Positions 42,333 to 51,302 are shown, numbered from the stretch's first letter. The stretch: 64,000 nucleotides of DNA from Bacillota bacterium (GCA_023396215.1 JAEWWW010000106.1:1-64000), one strand, 5' to 3'. Notes: generated from the letters alone by a model not told the origin. Translations and numbers: made by a program.

Positions 42333-42674
42333 TTACATATCCTTGGTGACAACCCAGCTCACTCCGGTGCCTTCTATCTCTGCCACCACGTCGCCGATGG
42401 CCACGGGGGAGGTCAGCTTCACCTTGCGCAACAGCGCCATGGCGTCGGCAATCTTCTCTTTGGGGATGGCGTCGGCTGTTTTAACGGGGCAGCAGGGGTG
42501 CATCGCACCCTCGATGCGCACAATGCTGGTCAGCACCCGGGTGGGGGCGGTTACCTCTTTTTTGCCGTAAACCTCGCCGCGGGGGCAGGCGTTGCCTGTT
42601 ACCGCATAGCCGTTCTGGGGGTCTACCTGCAGGCGGCAGCCTTGCGGGCAGACGATACAAACCAGCTCAATCAT
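42333..42674 (-). CDS. DUF1667 protein (Cys-rich electron-transfer partner)
   Basis: At 113 aa, cysteines occur as CIVCPQGC (residues 6-13) and NACPRGEVY (about 27-35), plus CC near 60. This is the DUF1667 pattern. Such proteins accompany GlpA/GlpB-like flavoproteins in Clostridia and probably pass electrons from them, with the cysteines holding an iron-sulfur cluster. The start overlaps the stop of the preceding flavoprotein (ATGA), and the LarA homologue starts 12 bases after its stop. Confidence 0.85.
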   Translation of the reverse strand: MIELVCIVCPQGCRLQVDPQNGYAVTGNACPRGEVYGKKEVTAPTRVLTSIVRIEGAMHPCCPVKTADAIPKEKIADAMALLRKVKLTSPVAIGDVVAEIEGTGVSWVVTKDM

Positions 42675-43936
42675 ACATGCACCTCCTCTGCCAGTTCCAC
42701 CGTCAGGCAGTCGCCGGCGGCCTGCTGCAGCAGCTTTTGGGGGATGTTAATTTTCTCCATCTCGCCCGGCACCAGATGCTCCCGCTTAAAGCTGCACAGG
42801 CTCCGGCCGCCGTCCCGCACAACCACCGTTCTGCCACGGTATACGTTGTCCACCCGAAAGAAAACGGTCACCGCCTTTTCGTCGGTATCCACGCGGATTT
42901 TTTGAGGCACAGTGTAGGTAACGCCACCGCCGTTTTGCAGCGCCAGCACCCTTCCGCCGCCTGCCGCGCCCATGGCATAGCGCGCCGCGGCAGCGCCCGC
43001 CCTGCGGCTTTCCAGCGTTACAAAATCCACCAGATCGTGAACATGCACCACATTGCCGCAGCCAAAGATGCCGCTCACCTCGGTTTCCATATTTTCATAG
43101 ACAACCGCGCCGTTGGTGCGGGTATCCAGCGGAATCCCCGCCGCCTTGGTCAGCTCGTTTTCCGGGATAAGCCCCACGCTGAGCAGAACGGTATCGCAGT
43201 CAAAGGTAATCTCGCTGCCGGGGATGGGCTTGCGGTTCTCATCCACCTTGCTGATGACCACCTGCTCCACCCGTTCATTGCCCATAATATTGGTGATGGT
43301 GTGGGAGAGATAGAGGGGGATATCATAATCATCCAGACACTGCACAATGTTGCGGGTCAGCCCGTTGGAGTAGAGGCAAAGCTCGACGCAGGCCAGCACC
43401 TTGGCCCCCTCCAGCGTCATGCGCCGCGCCATGATCAGCCCGATATCGCCCGACCCCAGCACCACTACCCGCTTGCCGACCATCCAGCCCTCCATATTGA
43501 TGTAGCGCTGGGCCATGCCTGCGGTCAGTATGCCTGCCGGGCGGTCGCCTGGGATGGCAATTGCCCCGCGGGTACGCTCGCGGCAGCCCATGGCCAGCAC
43601 CACCGCGCCGCCGTGTATCTCCATCATGCCCTGCGCGGCGTTGACGGCATAAACCACCTTATCCTCGATGGCAAGCACCATGCTGTCCAGCAATATCTCC
43701 ACACCCAGCTCCTTGGCAAGCTTAATGAAGCGGGCGGCGTATTCCGGCCCTGTCAGCTCCTCCTTGAAGTAATGCAGACCAAAGCCGTTGTGGATGCACT
43801 GGTTGAGGATGCCGCCGGCTTCCTTGTCGCGCTCCAGCACCAGCACGCGGGCGGCGCCCGCTTCTTTGGCGCTGCATGCCGCGGCAAGCCCCGCGGGGCC
43901 GCCGCCCACCACCACTACGTCATATTCCAGCCTCAT
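42671..43936 (-). CDS. NAD(P)/FAD-dependent oxidoreductase, GlpB-partner type
   Basis: At 421 aa, the N-terminal FAD dinucleotide motif is GGGPAGLAAACSAKEAG (about residue 11-27). A second dinucleotide motif, VLGSGDIGLIMARRM (about 155-170), is for NAD(P)H. ILNQCIHNGFG (about 43-53) is the flavoprotein motif typical of this group, and FGCGNVVHVHDLVD (about 290) is the C-terminal FAD box. It pairs with the GlpA-like protein and DUF1667 to form a dehydrogenase complex. Strong GGAGG precedes the start, and the gene overlaps the end of the upstream gene by 17 bases, so translation is coupled. Confidence 0.88.
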   Translation of the reverse strand: MRLEYDVVVVGGGPAGLAAACSAKEAGAARVLVLERDKEAGGILNQCIHNGFGLHYFKEELTGPEYAARFIKLAKELGVEILLDSMVLAIEDKVVYAVNAAQGMMEIHGGAVVLAMGCRERTRGAIAIPGDRPAGILTAGMAQRYINMEGWMVGKRVVVLGSGDIGLIMARRMTLEGAKVLACVELCLYSNGLTRNIVQCLDDYDIPLYLSHTITNIMGNERVEQVVISKVDENRKPIPGSEITFDCDTVLLSVGLIPENELTKAAGIPLDTRTNGAVVYENMETEVSGIFGCGNVVHVHDLVDFVTLESRRAGAAAARYAMGAAGGGRVLALQNGGGVTYTVPQKIRVDTDEKAVTVFFRVDNVYRGRTVVVRDGGRSLCSFKREHLVPGEMEKINIPQKLLQQAAGDCLTVELAEEVHV

Positions 43937-45380
43937 CTGCGGGCACCTCCTTAATTGGGGATGTCAGGATGTAGGTTCCATCCTCATCCATCGGGATATC
44001 GCGGGGGGAAACACCCAGCTCCCGCGCCAGTATCTCATGCACCCGCGGGCCGCAGAAACCGCCCTGACAGCGGCCCATACCCGCACCGCAGCGCCGCTTG
44101 ATGGCGTCAATGGAGCGTGGAACAACCGAGCGGTGAATCGCCTCTACAATCTCGCCTTCGGTCACCGTTTCGCAGCGGCACACAATCCGCCCATACAGGG
44201 GGTTTTGGGCAATCACCTCGGCCTTTTGCCGCAGGTTCAGCGTGCGGAATTTAACCCGCTTACGGGTGTCGATAAATTCCGCCTTTTCGGTGGGTTGCAG
44301 CCCACACTGCAGCAAAATCTCCACACATTCTTTAGCGATGGCGGGCGCGGCCGAAAGCCCGGGGCTCTTGATGCCCGCAAGGTTGATAAAGTGGGGGCAG
44401 ATGGGGGATTCCCCGATGACAAAATCGGGTATTTGGGTGTTGGGGCGCACCCCCGCGTACTCGTGAATGATTTCGCGGAAGTTAATGCCGGGTACCGAGC
44501 GGTGCCCGTGGGCCTGCAGCTGCTCCATCATGGGCGAAACGGTGGCGACGCAATCGCCGTTCTCCACCAGATAGGAATCGGGGCCCACAATCAGGTTGCC
44601 GTGCACGGTAGGCGCAACCAGAACCCCCTTAAAGCCGTATTCATCGGGGCAAGGGAACACCACCGAGTTGATGATTCCGCCCTGCGACTTATCCAGAACA
44701 TAGTACTGCCCGCAGAAGTTGGTCTGCACAAGGTCGTCTCCGCCCACCATCCTGTAGACGTCGGCAGAAAATGCACCCCCTGCGTTGACGACATAGCGCG
44801 CGGCGTATTCGCCGCTGGTGGTAGATACGGCGAAATGCCCATCCTCCTGCTTTTGAATGGCGGTTACCCGACTGTTCAGGTGCAGTGTCACCCCGTTGCG
44901 CACAGCGGTTTCCGCCAAAGCGATGGCGTATTCCCACGGGTTTACAATGGCGGAGGAGGGCGCGTACAGGGCTGCAATCAGATTGGGGTTCAACTCCGGC
45001 TCCAAGGCCAGTGTTTCTTCCCGGCCGATGATGCGCACCCCCGGCACGCCGTTGGCGACGCCCCGCTCGTAAAGCATGCGCAGCTCGCCCATCTCGCGCT
45101 CGTCAAAGGCCAGCACAAAGGTGGGTATCTCACGCCGCTCCACATCCAGCTTTTCGCAAAGCTCCTTTGCCAGCTTCACACCCTCTACATTCAGGCGCGC
45201 CTCCAGGCTGCCAATGGGGCAGTCAAAGCCCGCGTGCAGAATGGCACTGTTTGCCTTGGTAACACCGTTGGCAACATCGTTAAAACGCTCGCATACCGCA
45301 ACCGAAAGGTTGTAGCGGCTCAACTCATAGGCTGTGGCGGCACCAATGATACCACAGCCCACTATTAATACGTCATACAT
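43920..45380 (-). CDS. GlpA-like FAD-dependent dehydrogenase with BFD domain
   Basis: The ATG at 45380 follows AAGGGAG; it gives 486 aa. The DAO-type FAD fold starts with DVLIVGCGIIGAATAYELSR. The C-terminus has the [2Fe-2S] BFD-like domain: CRCETVTEGEIVEAIHRS and CGAGMGRCQGGFC provide the four Cys. This layout is that of anaerobic glycerol-3-phosphate dehydrogenase GlpA in Clostridia. In the present operon, with an ABC importer and a LarA homologue, the substrate is more likely a 2-hydroxy acid or a related polyol; that is inference. It starts 17 bases after the ATPase gene. Confidence 0.85.
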   Translation of the reverse strand: MYDVLIVGCGIIGAATAYELSRYNLSVAVCERFNDVANGVTKANSAILHAGFDCPIGSLEARLNVEGVKLAKELCEKLDVERREIPTFVLAFDEREMGELRMLYERGVANGVPGVRIIGREETLALEPELNPNLIAALYAPSSAIVNPWEYAIALAETAVRNGVTLHLNSRVTAIQKQEDGHFAVSTTSGEYAARYVVNAGGAFSADVYRMVGGDDLVQTNFCGQYYVLDKSQGGIINSVVFPCPDEYGFKGVLVAPTVHGNLIVGPDSYLVENGDCVATVSPMMEQLQAHGHRSVPGINFREIIHEYAGVRPNTQIPDFVIGESPICPHFINLAGIKSPGLSAAPAIAKECVEILLQCGLQPTEKAEFIDTRKRVKFRTLNLRQKAEVIAQNPLYGRIVCRCETVTEGEIVEAIHRSVVPRSIDAIKRRCGAGMGRCQGGFCGPRVHEILARELGVSPRDIPMDEDGTYILTSPIKEVPADEAGI

Positions 45381-45397
45381 CGCTGTTTCTCCCTTTT

Positions 45398-46138
45398 CTA
45401 CCACCATTTAATTTGGTCGGTTACATATTGCCGTATCTTAATAAACTCGGGGGAGGTTACATCCCGCGGGCGGGGCAAATCCACAACCAAATCCTCCTTG
45501 ATGGTGGTCGGCTTGTTGGTCAGGATAAGGATGCGCTCGGCAAGATAGACCGCCTCCTCAATGTTGTGGGTGATAAAGATAACGGTGCTGCCCAGCTCTC
45601 TCCACAGGCGGATGACCTCGTCCTCCAGATAAAAACGCAGCTTGATGTCCATCTGCCCATAGGGCTCATCCATCAGCAGCAGGTCAGGGTTCATGGCAAA
45701 GGCGCGCCCAATGATGATGCGCTGCTCGGTGCTGACTGAAAGCTGGTGGGGGTAAGCGCTGCGGAAATCCTGCAACCCCATCAGCTGGATGATATTTTCA
45801 ACCCGCTCGTTGATTTTGCCCACCGGAAGCTTTTTAAGCTCAAGGCCAAAGCGGAGATTTTCTTCTACCGTTTTCCATGGAATGGCCGAGGGTTCCTGAA
45901 ACACAAAGGCAAGGTTGTGTTTTTTGGGGTCTGCGGATTCCCCATTGATGAGCAAATCCCCCTTGGATGGCATGTAGATGCGGGTCAGCAGATTTAAAAA
46001 GGTTGTTTTTCCGCAGCCTGTAGGGCCTACGATGCAAACAAACTCGCCCTTTTTGACATTAAAGCTGATATCGTCGAGGACATGCAGGGTGTCAAAATAT
46101 TTTGTAAGGTTGTTAACCTCCACTTTATAGTTACTCAT
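45398..46138 (-). CDS. ABC transporter ATPase (SsuB/TauB type), degenerate signature
   Basis: The ATG at 46138 follows GAGGAG, giving 246 aa. Walker A (GPTGCGKTT), Q-loop (FVFQEPSAIPWKT), Walker B with catalytic Glu (LLLMDEP) and the H-loop His (FITHN) are intact. The signature motif is not LSGGxxQR but LSVSTEQR, so it lacks the glycines that contact the gamma phosphate. It is encoded beside a second ATPase that has the complementary defect, suggesting a heterodimer with one active site. Confidence 0.9.
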   Translation of the reverse strand: MSNYKVEVNNLTKYFDTLHVLDDISFNVKKGEFVCIVGPTGCGKTTFLNLLTRIYMPSKGDLLINGESADPKKHNLAFVFQEPSAIPWKTVEENLRFGLELKKLPVGKINERVENIIQLMGLQDFRSAYPHQLSVSTEQRIIIGRAFAMNPDLLLMDEPYGQMDIKLRFYLEDEVIRLWRELGSTVIFITHNIEEAVYLAERILILTNKPTTIKEDLVVDLPRPRDVTSPEFIKIRQYVTDQIKWW

Positions 46139-46151
46139 ACCTGCTCCTCTC

Positions 46152-46919
46152 TTACAATGCCAGATCTGTGTTGTCGCTGATGGTTCTGCGCAGCTGTAGA
46201 AACTTGGGGTCAAGGGCGTTTCGGGGGCGGGGCAGGTCAATTTCATAAATCTCTTTGACCTGCGCGGGGCATTTGGTAAGCAAAACGATGCGGTCGGCCA
46301 GATAGAGCGCCTCCTCAATGTTGTTGGTCACAAAAAGCACGGTGCGCTTTTCCGCATCCCATACACGGAGTATTTCATCCTGCATGGCGTAGCGGGTCTG
46401 TGCGTCCAGCTGCCCAAAGGGTTCGTCCATCAGCAATATCTCGGGATCGTTGGTATAGGCGCGCGCGATGCCCACCCGCTGCTTCATACCGCCCGAAAGC
46501 TGGTTGGGGTAGCTTTTTTCAAACCCCTGCAGCCCCACAAGGTCTATGTATTTTTGAGCGACTTTGCGGCGTTCGGCCTTGCCAACCCCCTTCATCTTCA
46601 ACCCAAACTCCACATTTTCCATAACGGTTTTCCACGGCATCAGCGCCAGCTTCTGAAAAACCATGCCGATGCGTTCGTCGCTGCCCTCCAGCGCCTCGCC
46701 CTCCAAAAGGATGCGCCCGTCAACCGGTTTTTCCAGACCTGCTATCATGTTGAGCAGCACCGATTTGCCGCAGCGGCCCGGTCCCAGTATCACCAGAAAC
46801 TCGGAATCCCGAACCTCCAGTGAGATATCCACTACCGCGTCAAACACCTGATTTTTTATAATATAGCTTTGGGAGATATGCTCCAGCCTCAGCTTGATTT
46901 TTTGACGGTCCACGGGCAC
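46152..46919 (-). CDS. ABC transporter ATPase (SsuB/TauB type), H-loop Asn
   Basis: The GTG at 46919 gives 255 aa and overlaps the end of the permease gene by 31 bases; a GTG at 46913 is possible. Walker A (GPGRCGKSV), signature LSGGMKQR and Walker B (ILLMDEPFGQLD) are intact. The switch His of the H-loop is replaced by Asn (LFVTNNIEEAL, where THDIDEA-type sequence is usual). It is thus impaired at its own catalytic site but offers an intact signature to the partner ATPase. It powers import through the two permeases encoded just upstream. Confidence 0.9.
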   Translation of the reverse strand: MPVDRQKIKLRLEHISQSYIIKNQVFDAVVDISLEVRDSEFLVILGPGRCGKSVLLNMIAGLEKPVDGRILLEGEALEGSDERIGMVFQKLALMPWKTVMENVEFGLKMKGVGKAERRKVAQKYIDLVGLQGFEKSYPNQLSGGMKQRVGIARAYTNDPEILLMDEPFGQLDAQTRYAMQDEILRVWDAEKRTVLFVTNNIEEALYLADRIVLLTKCPAQVKEIYEIDLPRPRNALDPKFLQLRRTISDNTDLAL

Positions 46920-47710
46920 ACCAACCTTTCCAGTATTTGTGTAATGATGGCAAGCAGCGCACCCACCAAACCAATGCAAATCATCGCAAGCAGGCAGAGG
47001 GTGTAATCCCCTGAATCCATCCCGCGGGTAATCAAAAAGCCGACGCCCGATTTACCGCCCAGCATCTCGGCCGCCAACACCACCATCCAGCCCGCGCTGG
47101 TGGAGGTGCGTATGCCGGCAAAGATGGCGTCCAGCGAGGAAGGCAGCGCAATCTCCAGCAGCATCTGTCGGCGGTTCGCGTTGAAGATTGAGCCCACATT
47201 CAGGTAGAGCTCCTGTACATTGGCGATACCTGCCTGTGTGTTCACAACCACCGGCATCAGCGCACCGATAAAAACAATCAGAATTTTGGGGAACTCGCCG
47301 ATGCCAAACCACATAGTCATCAGTGGCACCCACGCCAGCGGCGGCACCGAGCGAAACGCGGTAAAAATCGGCCCCAGCAGTGCATTGGCCTTTCTGTTCC
47401 AGCCGATTAGCACGCCAAAGGAAATGCCCACCAGCCACGCCATACCCAGTGCGATAAACACCCGCTGCAGGCTTGCCATGATGTGGCCCATCAGACCAAG
47501 CCCTTTGATTGGTTTTTCGAGAAACTTTATGTAACGGTCTGCAATATCCACCGGAGAGGGGAAGCTGCTTCCCTCTGCCGAGGAGGCCGCAAACCAGAGC
47601 GCAACCAAAAGCAGCAGCGAAACGACCGGCAGCACCGCATAGATGCGGCCCCGCAGCTTTTCTTTACGCTCCGCTTCGCTTACCACGATAGAGGCTATAT
47701 TCTTGTTCAT
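46889..47710 (-). CDS. ABC transporter permease, nitrate/taurine type (1)
   Basis: The ATG at 47710 overlaps the stop of the preceding gene (ATGA), which fixes the start; 273 aa. About six membrane segments are seen. The cytoplasmic EAA loop reads LEIALPSSLDAIFAGIRTSTSAGWMVVLAAEM, typical of the SsuC/TauC family. Together with the other permease it forms the channel. Two different permeases and two different ATPases mean a fully hetero-tetrameric importer. Confidence 0.9.
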   Translation of the reverse strand: MNKNIASIVVSEAERKEKLRGRIYAVLPVVSLLLLVALWFAASSAEGSSFPSPVDIADRYIKFLEKPIKGLGLMGHIMASLQRVFIALGMAWLVGISFGVLIGWNRKANALLGPIFTAFRSVPPLAWVPLMTMWFGIGEFPKILIVFIGALMPVVVNTQAGIANVQELYLNVGSIFNANRRQMLLEIALPSSLDAIFAGIRTSTSAGWMVVLAAEMLGGKSGVGFLITRGMDSGDYTLCLLAMICIGLVGALLAIITQILERLVCPWTVKKSS

Positions 47711-48549
47711 CTCTTCCACCTTAATACCCTTCTTTCTACCTGCCCCAGCAGCCAGGTAAAGGCGACGCCGATAGAGCCGATTGCCACAATGCCCAGAATA
47801 ATGATATCCGGCCGGGCAAACTGCCGCCCCTGCTGTATCATGTACCCAAGCCCGGTGCTGGCGGCAAGCATCTCGGCTGCGACAAGGGTTGCCCACGCGT
47901 TGCCCAGCGCAACCCTCACGCCCGCAAAGGTCAGCGTCATAGCAGAGGGAATGCCAATCTTATAAAAAATGACAAAGGTTGGCGCGCCGCAGGTCTTAGA
48001 AAAATTGATTAGTAGCTGGCTGGTTTGCCGGATTCCGGTGTAGGCGTTAATTACACAGGGAACAAAAGCAGAAAAAAAGACGATAAATGCCTTTGCCTTG
48101 AGGCCCACGCCCATCCAGATGATGGTCATCGGTATCCACGATACCGGAGGGATCGGGCGCAAAATCTCAAAGACAGGGCGCATAAACTTATCAAAGGCGC
48201 GGAACCAGCCCATAAAAAGCCCCAGCGGCACGCCGATGACAATGGCAAGCCCAAAGCCGGTAAGCGCCACCTGCATGCTGGCAAGGATATGGGCCTCCAG
48301 CGTCGCGCCGTCGGGGTTGGGGTCCACCAGCTTGGTGAAGAACAGCTTGACTACCTCGGTGGGCATGGGCACATAACGGCGCGGCAGCCAGTCGAGCAGA
48401 ACGGCTACCTGCCACAGGATGATAAACGCCAGTACGCCGGCAATAGACAGCATGGCAAGAAAGTAGTCGTTCTTCCGCTTTTGCCGCTGCACCTGGCTGA
48501 TGCGCTCCTGCTCGGTCATACTTACAACGGGAGAGCTTGGTTGACTCAT
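47707..48549 (-). CDS. ABC transporter permease, nitrate/taurine type (2)
   Basis: At 280 aa with about six membrane segments and a cytoplasmic N-terminus of 30 residues. The EAA loop IGIPSAMTLTFAGVRVALGNAWATLVAAEM marks the SsuC/TauC family. It is the first permease gene, after a 130-bp gap with a hairpin behind the binding-protein gene. It shares the conserved FRxxPPxxWxPxxxxWxG segment with its partner. Confidence 0.9.
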   Translation of the reverse strand: MSQPSSPVVSMTEQERISQVQRQKRKNDYFLAMLSIAGVLAFIILWQVAVLLDWLPRRYVPMPTEVVKLFFTKLVDPNPDGATLEAHILASMQVALTGFGLAIVIGVPLGLFMGWFRAFDKFMRPVFEILRPIPPVSWIPMTIIWMGVGLKAKAFIVFFSAFVPCVINAYTGIRQTSQLLINFSKTCGAPTFVIFYKIGIPSAMTLTFAGVRVALGNAWATLVAAEMLAASTGLGYMIQQGRQFARPDIIILGIVAIGSIGVAFTWLLGQVERRVLRWKR

Positions 48550-48599
48550 TGGGGGCCTCCTTCAAGAATTTACCAAGAATGGCTGTACATAATGGCGGA

Positions 48600-48638
48600 G
48601 TGGTTTCACTGCCCTCCTGCAAGAGTAGTGAAAACCAC
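48600..48638 (-). terminator. Intercistronic hairpin after binding-protein gene
   Basis: GTGGTTTCACT and AGTGAAAACCAC pair with one bulge around a 16-nt loop. No T-run is present, so mRNA protection or partial termination is more likely than full stop. It follows the binding-protein gene of the operon. Confidence 0.5.
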
Positions 48639-48679
48639 CCCGTCGGCTTATGTTACCTCTGCGGGCGCGCCGCCCGCGG

Positions 48680-49837
48680 TTAGCTGATGTATTTCAGCTC
48701 CTTGAGGGTATCGGCGCATGCGGTGGCAACCGAGGAATCAATCAGCCCCTTGCTGAGAATGGCCGCACGGTCGTCGGCGGTGTAGCTGCCAAGGCTGATA
48801 AAGAAATCCAGCGTTTCAAAGAGATAGTTGCCTGCCTTGAGCACCTGCCCGGAGCCGGAGCGGTCGGGCTCCTGCACCGTCATCTGCTTGTAGCTTTCGG
48901 CCACAGGCGGGCAGTTAAAGACCTCCAGCGCGCGGCGGCAAATGGATTCGTTGGACTCCACGCCCTCTTCCTCGCAGGATTCCACATAAAGCTCAACCGC
49001 TTTATCCATGTTGTCGGGGCTCTGTTTGCACCACTCCCAGGTCATGTAGTAAACCATCCAAGCCAAATTAATCAGCTCGGGCTTATCCTTGAGGGCGGCG
49101 GGGGTGGCGCAGAGGCCGCAGACGTTGTTCAGCATCATCTTGCCCATATCGGTTACGCGCACCAGCCCCATGTCTTCGGCGTTGTAGGCAACCGCATTCC
49201 ATGCGCAGACCGCGTCTGCCTCGCCCGCTTTAAAGGCGGTGAGCCCCGAGGTAACATCCATGCTGACGATGGTGACGTCGTTGATGCTGCCGCCAATGCT
49301 CTCCATATAGCTGGCAAACATGTACTGCAGCGTTGTGCCGCTGTTGAGGATGACGGTCTTGCCTTTCCAGAGGGCGGCGTTGCCGGGGTCCTTGGCAAGT
49401 TCGCTGTCGGGGCGTACAAACAGCGCGGTGTTGGCCTCGTTGTCACAGATGCCAATCATGCGGATGTCATAGTTCTTCATGCCGTTGAGGACGCCCGGCC
49501 CTCCCACGTCACAGATATCCCAGCTCGCATTTGCTTCCATCATCGCGGGGCCGCCAATAAAGGATTCATACTCAACATCGATGTTCAGCTCATCAAAGAA
49601 CCCCATCTTATCGGCAATGTAAAAGGGCATACCGTGCGCCGACCCAGAAAAAAAGCCGACGCGCAGGGTGGCGCGCTTATCCAATGGGGTAAGGCCCAAG
49701 GTGGTTTCCTTTTCGATAGACCCGGGGGTGCCTGAGGAAGGAGGACTTTCAGGGGGCGTTGCTCCGCCGCATCCGGCAAAAGACATTACAATCAGGGACA
49801 GGGCAAGCAATAGGGAAACCACTTTCTTCACGCTCAT
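48680..49837 (-). CDS. ABC substrate-binding lipoprotein, SsuA/TauA/NMT1 type
   Basis: At 385 aa, a lipoprotein signal ends in SFAGC (Cys about 23). The binding domain begins ATLRVGFFSGSAHGMPFYIADKMGFFDELNIDVEY, typical of the aromatic-sulfonate/nitrate/taurine group. GGPAMMEANASWDICDVGGPGVLNG is the ligand-pocket loop. It is the first gene of the nine-gene operon, divergent from a LacI-family regulator. The ligand is unknown; the downstream enzymes point to a hydroxy acid or similar compound. AAAGGAG precedes the ATG. Confidence 0.92.
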   Translation of the reverse strand: MSVKKVVSLLLALSLIVMSFAGCGGATPPESPPSSGTPGSIEKETTLGLTPLDKRATLRVGFFSGSAHGMPFYIADKMGFFDELNIDVEYESFIGGPAMMEANASWDICDVGGPGVLNGMKNYDIRMIGICDNEANTALFVRPDSELAKDPGNAALWKGKTVILNSGTTLQYMFASYMESIGGSINDVTIVSMDVTSGLTAFKAGEADAVCAWNAVAYNAEDMGLVRVTDMGKMMLNNVCGLCATPAALKDKPELINLAWMVYYMTWEWCKQSPDNMDKAVELYVESCEEEGVESNESICRRALEVFNCPPVAESYKQMTVQEPDRSGSGQVLKAGNYLFETLDFFISLGSYTADDRAAILSKGLIDSSVATACADTLKELKYIS

Positions 49838-49989
49838 AACAAATAGCTCCTTTCAACTTTGGGGTTACGCGAGTTTGAGTGATGCAAACCTATGCAAATC
49901 AAAAGCAAATTCTCTCTGCATTTTCAAGAGTACCTGTTTTTTCTATTGCCCGCAATATACCAAAGGTGTTTTCTACACAATAATATTCC

Positions 49990-49999
49990 CAAACGTTTG
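49990..49999. promoter_or_regulatory. LacI-type operator
   Basis: CAAACGTTTG is a perfect 10-bp palindrome with the central CG of LacI/CcpA family operators, about 150 bases before the binding-protein start and 190 before the regulator start. Confidence 0.6.
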
Positions 50000-50139
50000 A
50001 GTACCCGTTAATTGGGATAAAAACAGGCTGTTTAATTGGTCAATTTTCCATTTTGGTATACATATTACACAAACCAGTTTGCATTTTCAAATCATTTTTG
50101 CGTATTTTAAAAATATTTTTTACGAAAATAATTTATATT

Positions 50140-50168
50140 TTGTGTAGCTGCAAATATTATGGTAATAT
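50140..50168 (+). promoter_or_regulatory. Promoter of the LacI-family gene
   Basis: TTGTGT (50140-50145), 17 bases, TAATAT (50163-50168), followed within 20 bases by the ribosome site AGAGGTG. Confidence 0.55.
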
Positions 50169-50188
50169 AATCTAAAGAGGTGATTCGT

Positions 50189-51226
50189 TTGACATTAAAG
50201 CAGATTGCAGCACAAGCGAAGGTATCGATATCGACTGTTTCCAGAGTGCTGAACGGAAGCGTACCAAACGCCGCGAGCCAAGAGGTGCAGGCACGCATCT
50301 GGCAGATTGCCCAGCAGGGAGGCTACAAGCCCAACAAACAGGCGCAGGCGCTGAAGCGCCGTGAGAAGGACGAAGACACGCTGCGGGAGCGCCCGACCAT
50401 TTACTGTCTGGCAGCCTGCCATGTGGAGGAGGTTCGGGACGACCCCTTCTTTACACAGCTCATTTCAAGCATCGAGCGCGAGGCGTTTCGCTGCGGCTAT
50501 CTGTTGGAATACTCCTTTCTCCCCACCATTTCAGTGCAGGATTCGGTGATGCGCCTGATAGAAAAAGCCACCAGCAATCGGTTAATTGTTCTGGGACGTT
50601 TTGATAAGCAGATGTATCAAACATTAAACCAACATTTTAACAAGCTGCTATACATAAGCTGGAACGACCTGCGCTTTAACTGCGATAGCGTGTTGTGTGA
50701 CGGCTACCAAGCCGCGCAGGATGCGGTAGCCTATCTGCACAAGCTGGGGCATAAGCGGATTGGGTTTATCGGCACCGAGCCCACCGAGGCCCGCTGCCGC
50801 GGCTACCTGCGCGGGCTGGAAAAGCTGGGGCTGGAGCGCAATGAAAAGAACATTGTCTATAACCGCGCACTTTCTTATGAAAACGGCAGGCGGTGCCTGG
50901 AGCAGATGGTGGAGCAGGGCATGGATGCAACCGCTATCTACTGCGCGAACGACACCACCGCCATCGGTGTGCTGGGCGCCTGCAAAAGCTTGGGTATTCG
51001 TGTGCCGGAGGATCTCTCTATCTTGGGATGCAACGATGTTGAAACGGTGCAGTATGTTTCCCCCATGCTCAGCAGCATCCACATACCCTTGGATGAAATG
51101 GGACGGGTTGCTGTGCATACCCTGATAGACCGCGTCAATGGCGGGCACACCCTCCCTCTCAAAATTTACCTGCCCTATACAATTGCCAAGCGGGAAAGCT
51201 GCGGCCCCCCACTACCGGGCAAATAG
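50189..51226 (+). CDS. LacI family transcriptional regulator
   Basis: The start is probably the TTG at 50189, 5 bases after AGAGGTGA; the GTG at 50180 is part of the ribosome site. It gives 345 aa. The N-terminal helix-turn-helix (LKQIAAQAKVSISTVSRVLNG) and hinge helix are complete. A periplasmic-binding-like sensor domain follows (about 70-340) with HLKGHKRIGFIG-like and AIYCANDTTAIGVL segments. It is divergent from the ABC/LarA operon and most likely represses it in the absence of the imported compound. Confidence 0.92.
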   Translation: MTLKQIAAQAKVSISTVSRVLNGSVPNAASQEVQARIWQIAQQGGYKPNKQAQALKRREKDEDTLRERPTIYCLAACHVEEVRDDPFFTQLISSIEREAFRCGYLLEYSFLPTISVQDSVMRLIEKATSNRLIVLGRFDKQMYQTLNQHFNKLLYISWNDLRFNCDSVLCDGYQAAQDAVAYLHKLGHKRIGFIGTEPTEARCRGYLRGLEKLGLERNEKNIVYNRALSYENGRRCLEQMVEQGMDATAIYCANDTTAIGVLGACKSLGIRVPEDLSILGCNDVETVQYVSPMLSSIHIPLDEMGRVAVHTLIDRVNGGHTLPLKIYLPYTIAKRESCGPPLPGK

Positions 51227-51302
51227 AAGCTGTTGCGGTCTGCGGCGGGGTTACAGGCCACCCCTGCGGCCTTTAAGCGGTAATCTTGATAGATAAAGAT
51301 AT

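Larger units (their letters stand above)
49838..50188. promoter_or_regulatory. Divergent control region of the LarA/ABC operon
   Basis: The AT-rich 351-bp gap separates the operon from its LacI-type regulator. It holds the LacI-type operator CAAACGTTTG (49990-49999) and the regulator's promoter at 50140-50168. No ORF is credible here. Confidence 0.65.

Noticed and set aside
42677..45368. Plus-strand frames of 425 and 526 codons
   Set aside because: Antisense to the two flavoprotein genes, whose motifs and ribosome sites are clear.
48650..49735. 361-codon plus-strand frame
   Set aside because: Antisense to the ABC binding-protein gene, which has a lipoprotein signal and ribosome site.
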